A DNA stretch of 64,000 bases from Hydractinia symbiolongicarpus (taxonomy: Eukaryota > Cnidaria > Hydrozoa > Anthoathecata > Hydractiniidae). A program made the position numbers and the translations under genes. Under the pieces are notes generated by a model, which had not been told where the DNA came from, ran no database searches, and was given only the letters and a program-made list of their open reading frames with translations. The first letter of the stretch is position 1. Each line of letters opens with the position of its first letter. This document shows positions 50,495 to 61,560 of the stretch, piece after piece. The stretch covers positions 12,028,001-12,092,000 of the forward strand of contig NC_079878.1 of assembly GCF_029227915.1 (NCBI RefSeq), written 5' to 3'.

Positions 50495-51834
50495 CTTTCG
50501 CTACAGGTCTAAATGTATAACGCATTTGATATTATGGTCTTTCTTCAACTCATGCATCGATAAAAAGTGTTGAACAACCTGGTATATTCACTAGATATTA
50601 AATTCCAAGTTAATTATGATCTTTCTTAAATAAAAAAATGATGTGTACATAGCGGATGCAGCCAACACAAATTAGTAGAAAGAAGATCAAACTTGTAATT
50701 TTTGGTTCGTGAAGTTCCTGAAGTTTCAGAATTTTTAGCAAAGACAATAAATCTACCGCAAAGAAGTAGTGTTATTCTTCGACATTTTACTTTGTTCGAC
50801 AAACAACACAAGTTAGATTAAATTGAGCATGTTTGTTTCTGCATACAGGTCGCCTCATTGCGTTATGATATACTGAATACGATGTATTTTTGGAATTGCA
50901 TTCACCAAAAACAACCAGACAACTAAGATGTATGTAGTATTAATATTTAACGCAACGTTCTCTGTTTCTGAATTCGTAGATTTTATTTACCAACAACTAA
51001 GCTAGATTTCGTTACTTAACGCGTTATTTTAAGATGAAAATGTTTTACTAAACTTAAAATGACAGAAAATAGGATTACACTTGAATGTATATTTTTGATA
51101 CGTAAAAAGGAAACCAGGACGAGACTCATTTTACACTTCACAGTTCAACTTTGCACAACTTAGAAAATTTTTGACGAGTTTTACACGGGACAGTGTTTGG
51201 ACTTAAACCTCAAACCCTTTAAAATTCCTTTTTCAGTCAGTTTTTTGGTTTTGCTTTAAATTTATGCGCATAGTATGGTTAACTGATAGTTGTGTCAAAC
51301 TTTGAGGTATACTATTGTAAAAGCTATCACCTAATAGTTGCAGCTTTATCAGCAATTTGCAATGCAGAATTCTTTCGTATTTACAACACGTTCTGAAAAA
51401 CACCAGCTAAGGAACTTTAGTACTGAATTTTTTTTAAAACATTAACGTCTTTGCTGACTTGTAGGAAGCAAATCGTTTTTTGGAGTAAGCATATTGTTTA
51501 TATCTTCCCTAGTCCTCTAGCTACTTATATTATGTATTCATATTTGCTGCACGTTTTAGTTGAGAAATCGTTCTTTCAAGATAAAGTCCCGTTTTTAAAA
51601 TGAATCTTTATTTGTTTATTTTTAATCTGTTTTTATGTGGAAATTCGGGAAGGGCGCAAATCTTAGTATCTGCCCACGTCGCTTAGCCATGGTTAATGGT
51701 TAGAAAATTTTAAAATTTAAGAGTTAAGATGATTTAAAAACAATGCAAATTATGTGTTTTAAAATCGTATTGTTGGTTGTGATCATTAATGATGATACAA
51801 AAAAATCTGCAAAACATTAGTTGAATTTAGTTAT
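50495..51834. other. Upstream region of ligase A
   Basis: Presumed promoter region of ligase A. No gene or clear repeat is seen; the frame at 50626-50811 has no support. Confidence 0.4.
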
Positions 51835-52525
51835 AGTCCAAGAGCTCACAACAGAAGATTTTAGGTCATTTTCCCCAGAAGGTTTGATAGTTTAAAATTG
51901 CAGACATGCCCATAAGAAATAAAATTCTTGTTGTCAGATCAGGAGGTTAGGGTTCTTCTGGGAAGTAGCACCCAAAAACTCTGTTCCAAAAAGACCTCAT
52001 TTTTATATGAGTATGGGTGACTCAACATTGATTGCTGGTTCCGTCATGGGTTCAGACCGTGGAAACCAGTTGTGAAAAAGACCCATTTTTATACCACGAG
52101 CCTAATGGATGAAATCTTTTGTGAAAGACAGATATATTTCTAAGAAACAAAATAACATACAATCTAACAAAAAGTTCGGGTTCTAAGTCGGGTTCAGACA
52201 CCGTCGAAAGTCTACTGTGAAAAAGGACCTTTTTGCATGACATAAGCCTCATAGTTGATACTTCAAAGGAAGTTTCTCATAGTAGTGCTGAAAATTTTAA
52301 ACCAAAATCTAACATAAAATTCTGGTTCCAAAACCACTTCAGACGATCATGTTCAGACACATGGTGAAAAGGGATGACCAGTTTTTGGGTGCTCCTGCCC
52401 AGAAGAACCCTAACTTCCTGATCTGACATCAAGAATTCTATTTCTTATGGGCATGTCTACAATTTAAAACTATCAAACCTTCTGGGGAAAATGACCTAAA
52501 ATCTTCTGTTGTGAGCTCTTGGACT
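51835..52525. mobile_element. MITE with about 145-bp terminal inverted repeats
   Basis: The first and last 145 or so bases are near-perfect inverted copies: AGTCCAAGAGCTCACAACAG at the left, its complement ending CTTGGACT at the right. The element is flanked by TA on both sides. The interior contains about three imperfect direct repeats of roughly 145 bp, each with GGTTC...GGTTCAGAC...GTGAAAA...GACC. No coding sequence. TA flanks suggest a Tc1/mariner-type transposase, but the superfamily is not established. Confidence 0.85.
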
Positions 52526-52537
52526 ATTATAAAAATA

Positions 52538-53287
52538 CTAGTCGATAAAGCCCGTGGAAAAATCCACTTAGACAGGATAACAGTAAAAAATAACCGTTAT
52601 TTAAATTTTGATAACGTCAGCAAGGACCTGTCAAGAGACAAAATATTTTTTCTTGGAAATTTGTTTACTTGTTGCCTCTATTGTGTAGAGCTTGAATAGC
52701 TGATTAAAATAATGTATAGAATCATTTGTTTTGGACAAACACCTAAGGAGATATAAGGGTTTAAAAATTTTGCTGACGTCAGCAAAACCGAATAAATATG
52801 CAAAAAATTATTCCAAGAAATTTGTATACCCGTTGCCTTCATCGTATAGATCTTAAAACGCTGATTAAGAATATGTATAGCATCATGTACCTTGTAACGT
52901 AGCATCATGTAACGGTTGCAGAGATATTGAGGTTTGGAGATTTTTTGATGATGTCATTAACCCGTCTCTTCCGAAACGGATTTGGGGATCCAGGTTTGGG
53001 AAACTTACCCAAATTGGTCCTAGGTGGTCCCTAACTACCCACGCGGTGAAAAATCATTGACATCACCACCTTGTTTCCAAGTTATTTGGCCTCAAAGTTT
53101 TAGGTGCATTGTAATGGCTTCATTAATTTAATATAAGATATTGACGTGAAAGTTGTGTTATTGACGTCGCGCCGTAACGTCAGAAAATTTAACATATTAG
53201 ACATGAATTTTCGGCAACATCAAAGAAAAATGAAGACAACCACTTTGCCTGTAACAGAGACACAGAACTGGCGTATTATTATATAGA
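52538..53287 (-). mobile_element. Helitron-like non-autonomous element (complete, 750 bp)
   Basis: Read on the minus strand, it starts TCTATATAATAATACGCCAG directly after A and ends with GTGGATTTTTCCACGGG (hairpin stem-loop), TTTATCGA and CTAG, then T. The 5' TC, 3' hairpin plus CTAG, and insertion between A and T are the defining Helitron features, with no terminal inverted repeat and no target duplication. The element at 4835-5529 is a diverged relative, and the 136-bp elements at 20114 and 26219 share both ends. It sits 12 bases from the MITE. It encodes no protein. Confidence 0.7.
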
Positions 53288-54626
53288 TGGCATAGAGCTT
53301 ACATATCTCGTTGTAAAAGCGTTGAGAAATTTTTGATAAAAGCATAAACTTTAATTATCAAAATGCTATTACGCCAAACGTCAAAGAGATATGTTAAGAG
53401 TAAACCTCGCCATAGAGTTTCATAAATTTTTGAAATTAAAACAGCAAAAAAGCCTTTAACTCTTGTTATAAGGACTGGATATCACTTTACTTTGTTACAA
53501 AATTGTCAAAAAGTTATTTACTTTACCTCAATTTCATCAATCTCCTTTGTTTATTTTTAATAGCCTTAACATGCCTGGACGAGATAAGTTTCGCTTATAT
53601 AAACTACGACTAAAAGAAATTCAAGTAATAACTTGTCCCTTGCAACATATAATTTCAGGGTTAATTTGCACTTTATATAAACAATACCTTTTCAAAAAAC
53701 AACTCGCTATCAATTTTCGCGCAAAAATCTTTCACAAAGCTCCTTTACGAAGCTCAACTTGCTTGAAGACTATCAAAAGGCTGTCGCAAAAAGCCACACA
53801 GTATTTTACTACAAAAATCTTTGAAAAGAAAACACGGAAATTAGTCTTCTACAGTCGTATTTGCTAAAATCTATATGATAACAGGCAAAGTGGATGTGTT
53901 GTTTTTTCTAAAGAAGCAGCCGCAGTAACATGTCACTTTTACTAAACTTTTATTTTTATTCTGTCTTTTGTGTGATTTTTCATACTGATTTAAAATTTTT
54001 CTTTTAAAAAAAGTCACGATTAATTTATTTTATTGTTCTTATAAAAACCTTTATGTAATGACTTGATTACACAAAAGTCATGGGTAATTAATTTTTGTTA
54101 TTTCCGTTAGACTAAATATTAGTTATTTATAATTACCGCATTATCATAATTATCAGAACTTTTACCCGTTAAACAACTGTACTCTATACTCAGTGGTGAA
54201 CCTTTAAATTTTTATAGCCTGGCGCATCAAGCAGAGTCAATTATCAATAAAACAAAGTTGATATAAAAAGTGAGCAAATTTTCCATCCAGTGATCAACAT
54301 TCACAACAACAAAAGTTTTTTTTCTTCTCTAGTGCATTAAGAGCCCAAATAATGCCTTAGAAATAAAAGGATACGAATGTTTGATATTTTTTTATTACCG
54401 GTTTTTGTTGTGGAATAAGAAATAACTTCAAAGTATACATCGAATAAAAATTTGTTTATCCATTTTCGTTATAAATACAGTTTTTTTTTATATCAGATTT
54501 GACATTTGACGAAAACGTTGCCTAAAAAATAATGAAAAGATGATCAAACAGTTTATACTAATATCAAAACTCTTCCAAAAACGGTTATCGGCGTGGAAAA
54601 CGGATACTTTAAGTCCACTTTGCTTT
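53288..54626. other. Intergenic, no gene supported
   Basis: The 106-codon plus-strand frame at 53547-53867 has no recognised domain and no signal peptide or splice partner. Nothing else is seen. Confidence 0.4.
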
Positions 54627-55232
54627 GAGATAAGACCCGCATAACTTTCTTACAAGACCCTCTTAACTTTGTTTCATAACTCGCATAACTTCGTTATATG
54701 ACACGCTTAACTTCATTATATGATCCGCATAACTTCGTTATATTACCTGTGTAACTTCGTTAAATGGTCCGCATAACTTCGTTATTTATATGACTCGCAT
54801 AACTTAGTTACAAGACCCACTTGACTTTGTTTTATGACTCGCATAACTACGTTATATGACTCGCATTACTTCGTTATATGGCCCGCATAACTTATGAAAT
54901 GCGTAACTTCGTTATATGATCCGCTTAACTTCGTTAAATGACTCGACTAACTTCGTTATATCACCTGCATAACTCCGTTATATTACTCGCATAACTTAGT
55001 TACAAGACTCGCATAACTTTCTTACAAGACCCTCTTAACTTTGTTTTATAACTCGCCTAACTTCGTTATATGACACGCTTAACTTCGTTATATGACCCAC
55101 ATAACTTCGTTATATATATGACCCACATAACTTCGTTATATGACCCACATAACTTCGTTATATGACCCACATAACTTCGTTATATGACCCGCTTAACTTC
55201 GGTATATGGCCCGTTTAACTTCGTTATATCAT
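54627..55232. repeat. Minisatellite, about 20-bp unit with higher-order structure
   Basis: About 29 units of consensus CTTCGTTATATGACCCGCAT (plus AA), with variants in TAT, GACAC, GATCC and ACCTG. A distinctive block (CATAACTTTCTTACAAGACC followed by CTCTTAACTTTGTTT) at about 54639 recurs at about 55011, so the array has a roughly 372-bp higher-order period. Confidence 0.95.
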
Positions 55233-56200
55233 TCCACCTTCGGTCTGCACAAACTAAAAAAACTGGTTTTAATTTAGGTAAATATTTGTCGTACATTTAT
55301 ATAGAACTCTCCACCGTCTTGATTTTATTGATTCAAAATCTCAGTTAAAAAAAATTAAAAAAATATCTGGGTATTTTTTTGTTGTCTGTTTAAAAATTAG
55401 ATTTCGCTTATTTCGTACGTTCTCTCGTCCTATATTTCACATTTTCAAAAGAACATACAAGTTTGCAGTTTATTTCTCCATAATTTATCAGTCTTGAAGT
55501 TCTAATTTACCGTGAAAATTGCAAAGTTAGATTTTTTAACAACTATGGTTTATGGAAAGTTATAAAGATTTTAGGATTAGAACAAATAGACGACGTTAGG
55601 TTTAATTTCATTGTAATAACATACGGATTGCTTCTTAGAAAAATTCTATACGCTGTTAATGTGTTCTTTTTGACAAGATCCCAGCCTCAGCGTTCTTACA
55701 TACTTGGTTCTGATAAATAGTAAAGTGTATGCGGAACGAAAGCATTGGAAATAAGTACACCCTTATCTTATAACAAAACAATTTCGTAGTAATATATCCC
55801 AGCAAGTTAAGCATAATAACATTTCCTTATACAGTTCATTCTGTTGAAACAACTCAAATTTATCTTGTTTGGAAAAGTAACGATAACAAAGAAGAATACA
55901 AAATGTTTCTAGATTACTTACATAACTGCACAAGTAGCGACAAATACAAATTATGTTTACCTACCTATTAGAATGTCTGCAATAACAATTATAAATTTCT
56001 CCAATACGAACTTAAAGAGAACTGTACATCACAACAAAAGCTGATAGTAATGTTGCCTTGGCAACAGCTCTTTAGATAAGATCTTGTGTTAACAATAAAC
56101 AAAACATTACGAGGAAATATGATCTTACACTGCCGCCACTTGTGTATCGTTTCACACAAACGTTATCCACGACAAAAAACAGAGAACAACAGCTTCACAA
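55233..56200. other. Spacer between two minisatellites
   Basis: AT-rich, no gene or repeat recognised. Confidence 0.4.
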
Positions 56201-56588
56201 CAGCTAGTCGCCTTTTACTCATACATCTAGTCGCCTGTTAGTCGTACTACTAGTCGCCTGTTAGTCGTACGGTTAGACGACGCCTGTTTGTTGACAGCTA
56301 GTCGCCTGTTAGTCGTACGGCTAGTCGCCTGTTAGTCATACAGCTGGTCGCCTGTAAATCTTACAGCTAGACGCCAGTTAGTGGTATAGCTAATCGCCTG
56401 TTACTCATACCATCTAGCCACCTGTTAGTCGTACAGCTAGTTGCCTGTTAGCCGTACAGCTAGACGCTTGTTAGTCTTACCGTTAATCGCCTGTTAGTCG
56501 TACATCTAGTCGCCTGTTAGTCGTACAGCTAGTCAGTCACCTGTTAGTGGTACAGCTACTCGCCTGCTAGTCATACAGCACGTCACCT
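56201..56588. repeat. Minisatellite, about 23-bp unit
   Basis: About 17 units built on CTAGTCGCCTGTTAGTCGTA (plus CAG), with substitutions and a few indels. GC content is higher than in the flanks. It lacks the unique spacers that a CRISPR array would have. Confidence 0.95.
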
Positions 56589-58087
56589 CTTGTTTTAAAT
56601 ATCACTTTTGTTTTCTTGGCAAGTATAAATTAAGTTTCATTCTAAACACGATAATGATTAACTTCAAGTGAAGTAATTATTCAATTAAAAAAAAAGATAA
56701 CGGGGGTTATTGACATGGTTAAGTTGATTCTCGGGTGAATCAAGAAAGCCGTTTCTGCTATTATTTTCCCAAACTTCAAATACTTGCTGATCGAACATTA
56801 CGAAAAGTATTTTTAATTGTGACACCTTAAAACAACTGTTAATTATATGACATAATTATTTTCATTAGATGCACTTTTGTGTCTTAAATTACGCCCCGAA
56901 GAGAATGATTTATTAAAACAGGCTGATCCAATTATAATAAGACCTTTTTCCCTCCAATTTTCAACTAATTGCCGAATGACAAAAAGTGATACCCGACATC
57001 CTAGGAGATACCCAGACCCGATTCTGAATAAAAAGACTCGAATTAGGTTGTTTTTTAACCATACACTAAGCGTATTGCTTAGACTTGATGAACCCTTCTG
57101 AGGATTGTTTTTATGAATATTTTAATTAGACGACTTTCTTTTAAGGCTTACTTGAAATCATAATTAATGTCGTGTAATTATACCATTAGCCTGCTTGACT
57201 GCATCTGATAAAAACAGGACCATTTTATCTTATTAATATAGTTTCCTTGACAACCATTGGTTCAGAATTTATTCAGAATCACATTCCTCTGAAGTAAACC
57301 TTCTTTGAAACAATTACAGAACAATTAATCGTTGCTTAGGGTGGGGTTATTCATTTTAAAAGTTTTACCTACGAGGATAGGTTTTACGAGCGCTGCATTA
57401 TTTAAAAAGATTAAAGGCTTTCCACGTTTACACAGTTTCCACTCTCTTGATTAAACCCTAGAGATAAAAAATAATCTTCCCTTTATTAAATATATTTAGG
57501 ATTTTTTTAATATTAACGTTTTTTTAAGGCATGTTACTTTTATATACTTGATTGAATATACAATGTTACCGCACGCCTTTTCAATCGTAGGTAGGTCCCA
57601 AACAGGCCTTGGAATTTTTTCAGGTGCAAATGTATTTTGTTTCCTTTTTTCTATTAATAGTTATCAACCTATATAGCCCAAAAAAAGGCCCGTAAGTTGA
57701 TATTTTTGGCATTGATTGGATGGCTTTGATACATATTTTGGCGCATATTGTACGCTATCAATACACTGAATCTGCTGAGCAGATCTATTGAATTTATTGA
57801 ATTTAAAGCGTCCCTACCAGACGCTAATCAGTAAAAAAAACATTAAAAAACTCAGTGGAGCATGTCTCCTGTGATAAGATGGCAACTTTCAAGTATGTGC
57901 AAGATCAATCTTGATAAAGATATAAGAGTTAAAAGTGAACTTTTTTTAAGTGCGGAAAGTAGAGTTATTATGTCTAGAATTAAAATCTTCCAGTTGTCTG
58001 AATTTTATGTTGCTATATATTGATATATGAGTTTTTTACCATCTGTTTATAGCAGCTGTTAATCATAACATCATACCAACATACGTC
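56589..58087. other. 3' flank of ligase B, no gene seen
   Basis: The 74-codon frame at 56877-57101 is unsupported. This is AT-rich sequence and should contain the 3' UTR of ligase B near 58000. Confidence 0.4.
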
Positions 58088-61000
58088 TCATTTACTGGCA
58101 TACTCTTCTTTAAGCACTCTTCGTAATAACTTGCCTGCAGGTGACCTCGGCAATACATCCACAAATTTTACTCCACCACGAAGTGTTTTATAATCAGATA
58201 CGTTTTCATTTACAAATTTGTGAACATCCTCTTCTGTTAGATCAGATCCAATCTTTTTAACAACAAATGCGTATGGAACTTCACCATATTTTTCGTCAGG
58301 AACACCAATAACACAACTGTCAGTGATATCTTCGTGCCCGTGTAGTAAGTCCTCAAGTTCTGCAGGCGCCACCTATGACATAAAAATTGTTTGGTGACTG
58401 GGTAGAAATAAGACCACTACATTAGCACACTAGATGAGTTGAATGCATAGAAGCACAAAAGGAAATTTACAGATGCCTTATAAAGTCATGTTGAGAATAA
58501 TTGAAGAGTAGAACTGATAGCTATTTTAAGTAATTGCCTAGTTCTGTAGTTTTTGTGCTTGTACTAAATTTGAATTTTAAATGCACTAGGACCCCCGTTT
58601 GCAAGACCAGCATTGATAACAGTACCAATAGCAACTAAAGGGCCTATCCTGGGTAAATAATAACTTTAACCTCGTGAAAGATTCCCACGAATTGTTTGTA
58701 GCTAAGTAATTTTATGAGGTTCCAGTATTTTACCTGGAATCCTTTACACTTTATCAACTCTTTCAAACGATCCACAATAAATATATTGAAATCTTCATCA
58801 TAATATCCCAAATCACCAGAACGCAACCAACCGTCTTCTGATAAGCATTTCTTCGTTTCTTCTTCGTTGTTATGGTAACCTAAAGATATCGGAATCTTCT
58901 ATGTCAACAACAATGGCACCTATAAGTAAGCTTCAATATTTTTATACGACATGCTTGCACTTGGTCGTAGGTCTCCTCAACTCCAACCTCTTCATAAAAA
59001 AAACAAAGAGTGCATTCTACATTCTTACGTAATTGCCAAATAAAAAAGTTCCTTTTATTAATTCTACTTACCCTTCATTATTTGTGGACCCCTGGTATAC
59101 AACTCTCCTTTATGATAAGCAGGTAATGTTTTACCTGTCTCTAAGCATTGAACCTGAAACATAGAACAGTTAAAAACGTTCGTGAAAGTGTTTTTCTTGG
59201 AACACTTTTTGCTTTTTAAAAGAAAAAATTTCGCTCAGCAATTATTAATTTGTAAGAGGTGCTTTTTTATGTTAATGTGAAAACGTTGTACCTTCCATTC
59301 AGTGTTACTGAGAACTCTTCCAGCTGATCCGTATTTATGATTTGCTGCACCATCTGCTTGTGAGTGTGTGACCAGGCTTTCTGTCATTCCATAACCTGAA
59401 GTATAGAATATTCTTTTACACAAGAATTATTTTGCCAGTACACAAATTAAAGCAATTACATTTTCTTTGGTTTTAAAACTCACCACGGTAAATTTGAATT
59501 TACAAAATTTCCAGCTTATGTGCCTCCTAAAACCACGGGATGTTTTATGAGCAATAAAAAATGTAAAAAAAAATTCGGCTTTCAGAGGATGTTTTTATAG
59601 ACAGTGTTGTCACAGACATTCGTGTAGATGTCGTTATACCACAAATAAATGTTGTTTTTTAATAATTTTTAAAACTCTTTAAGAAGTTCCCAAAATCAGC
59701 CTGCATCACAATCAAGTTTTTACTCCTTACAAAGTATGGTGCCGAGCCAAGCCAAAGCACGGCGTGCTAAAAATTATATAAATTCGAATTTGGCGCGACA
59801 CATTTTTTATAATGGACGTAAATCATTCCTCATTTTATAAAGCATATATACAATTTCCAACAATTTACCTTAACGATATGACAAATTTGTGTTACCTTGC
59901 TGAATAAGTATTTTGGGAAACTTTTTGGTAAATTCTGTCAAAACGTTTTTGTCGATAGGTGCGGCTCCCACTGCTACATTTTGAAGGGAGGAAATATCGT
60001 AGTTTGGTACTAGCGGATGATGTAACAGAAATAATATCATTGGTGGCACAGCTAGTAAGCTTTCGACCTAAAAATGAAAAAGGGGATTAATAGAAAAAAG
60101 TGTGTTATACTCTCTGATGAAATTATATTCATGTTTGCATTTGATTTTCATTTTATGTAACTAACTTTACTAATTTTGAGGGACATGCTCTGTAAATACT
60201 TTCCACGAGGGACCATACAGGCAGATTTAGAGTATTAAAAGCTCCCATTTTAGCTACAGCTAAGTCATACCCAACAAGCCAACGTCAAATCAAACCCACG
60301 ACTTCCTAGAGGTGAGTCAACCACCCCACCACTTGTGCTACTGATCCCCATGTTTATGCATGTTACCTAAAGAAATTTTAAACGTATCTTTGATTAACTT
60401 ACCTGATACATTTGACATGCTGATAGAAATGTCTGGGGATCAAACGATGGTAATGTATATACTGTATAACCTTTCACAAGATGCAATAACATTTCATAGA
60501 GCATACCAGTCGCGTGAAAAAGTGGTAAAACACACAATGATCTTGTTTTCGTATCTTCTCCGATAAAGTCTATATTTTGCAGAATATTAGATGTCATGTT
60601 ATAATGAGTAATCATGACACCTTTTGGTAAACCAGTTGTTCCACTTGAATACATCATAAAGGCGACTTCTTCCTTTGGATTCAAATTAACTGGTTCATCA
60701 ACACACCCTTCTTTCAAAATATCTTTAAACTGCAAAACACCGCTGTCGCTACAATTAGTTTCATCAATGCATATAAGTTTATCAGTATTGGTATTTTCAG
60801 CAGCTCTTCTTGCGGTGTCCAGTAAGGTGGATTGTGTGTATAAAAGTTTTGCATTTGAATTACGTAATTGTTTGTTGAGTTCTGCTGCAGTAAAAGCAGG
60901 GTTTGCAGTGGTCAATGTAATTCCCTTTGCTACAGTACCTAACGTAGTTATAGGATATTCAATACAGTTTGGAACGTGAATGGCAACGCAATCACCTTGT

Positions 61001-61560
61001 GTGTAACCATTGTCCTTATAAAAGCATGAAAGTTGCTTTGACGTCTTTAACAATTCAGGATAAGAAATTTGCCTTCCAGATATAGCATCAACCTGTAAAA
61101 TTTGGAAGAAAGAAATTAAAAAAACTCAGAACTATGGTTACACAACATATAGGCGTTAAATTTATATTTTGTTATTGTAATGAAAGCATTTATGAACCTG
61201 GTTTCCACAAGACGTTTATAAAAGGTCAAGAAAAGCATACTTTTTAATTAGTAATATAAAGGGAAAGCTACGTGATTCATCCACTGATACCACATGTTAA
61301 AGGTAAAACACAAAAAGAAAGAAACATACCACTGCGGTTCTATCACCATACCCTTTCACACTTTTTTCAAAAAAGGAAAAAAGATTTTCTTCAGGCAAAT
61401 CAATATGCTTTGAATTCTTGATAACATTATCATTAGTTATATAACTGCTCGACAATCTTGACCAAATACTTCTGAAGTTAATGCTGCGAAAAGAAGTTCT
61501 TCGTCTGATGAATAAGACATGGGATGCAGCTGTGAAACGTTTATCAACTCTTCGAAACAT
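58088..61560 (-). CDS. Acyl-CoA synthetase, 4-coumarate-CoA ligase/luciferase-like, paralogue B (7 exons, 569 aa)
   Basis: Tandem paralogue of the gene at 44535-50494. Exons in coding order: 61330-61560, 60403-61092, 59896-60067, 59292-59395, 59072-59153, 58734-58879, 58088-58372. Every intron sits at the homologous codon and phase; exon 4 is exactly one codon shorter. The N-terminus (MFRRVDKRFTAASHVLFIRR) is basic and Ser/Arg-rich, again mitochondrial-like. Core motifs are intact: [18 protein letters not shown] at 365-370, [24 protein letters not shown], and [11 protein letters not shown] with Lys556. The pocket differs: FHATGM replaces FHIYGL, and the region from the end of exon 2 through exon 4 has many changes, whereas exon 6, exon 7 and the middle of exon 2 are nearly identical to A. 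This suggests a different acyl substrate. The C-terminus is ASK. Introns are shorter than in A. Confidence 0.93.
60165..60350 (-). mobile_element. tRNA-derived SINE in intron 2 of ligase B
   Basis: On the minus strand it reads AAGTGGTGGGGTGGTTGACTC (A box), CACCTCTAGGAAGTCG, GTGGGTTTGATTTGACG (B box): tRNA-like order and spacing. A body (GGGTATGACTTAGC... CATGTCCCTCAAAATTAG) follows toward the exon. The 3' limit is approximate. Confidence 0.5.

Noticed and set aside
53547-53867. 106-codon plus-strand ORF
   Set aside because: It is Lys- and Phe-rich with no domain, no signal peptide and no splice context; probably chance.
54627-55232. loxP-like half sites (ATAACTTCGTTATA)
   Set aside because: The units resemble a loxP arm by chance, but the arm is not exact, there is no inverted partner with an 8-bp spacer, and this is an animal minisatellite.
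56201-56588. CRISPR-like array
   Set aside because: Units are contiguous and diverged, with no unique spacers, in a eukaryotic genome.
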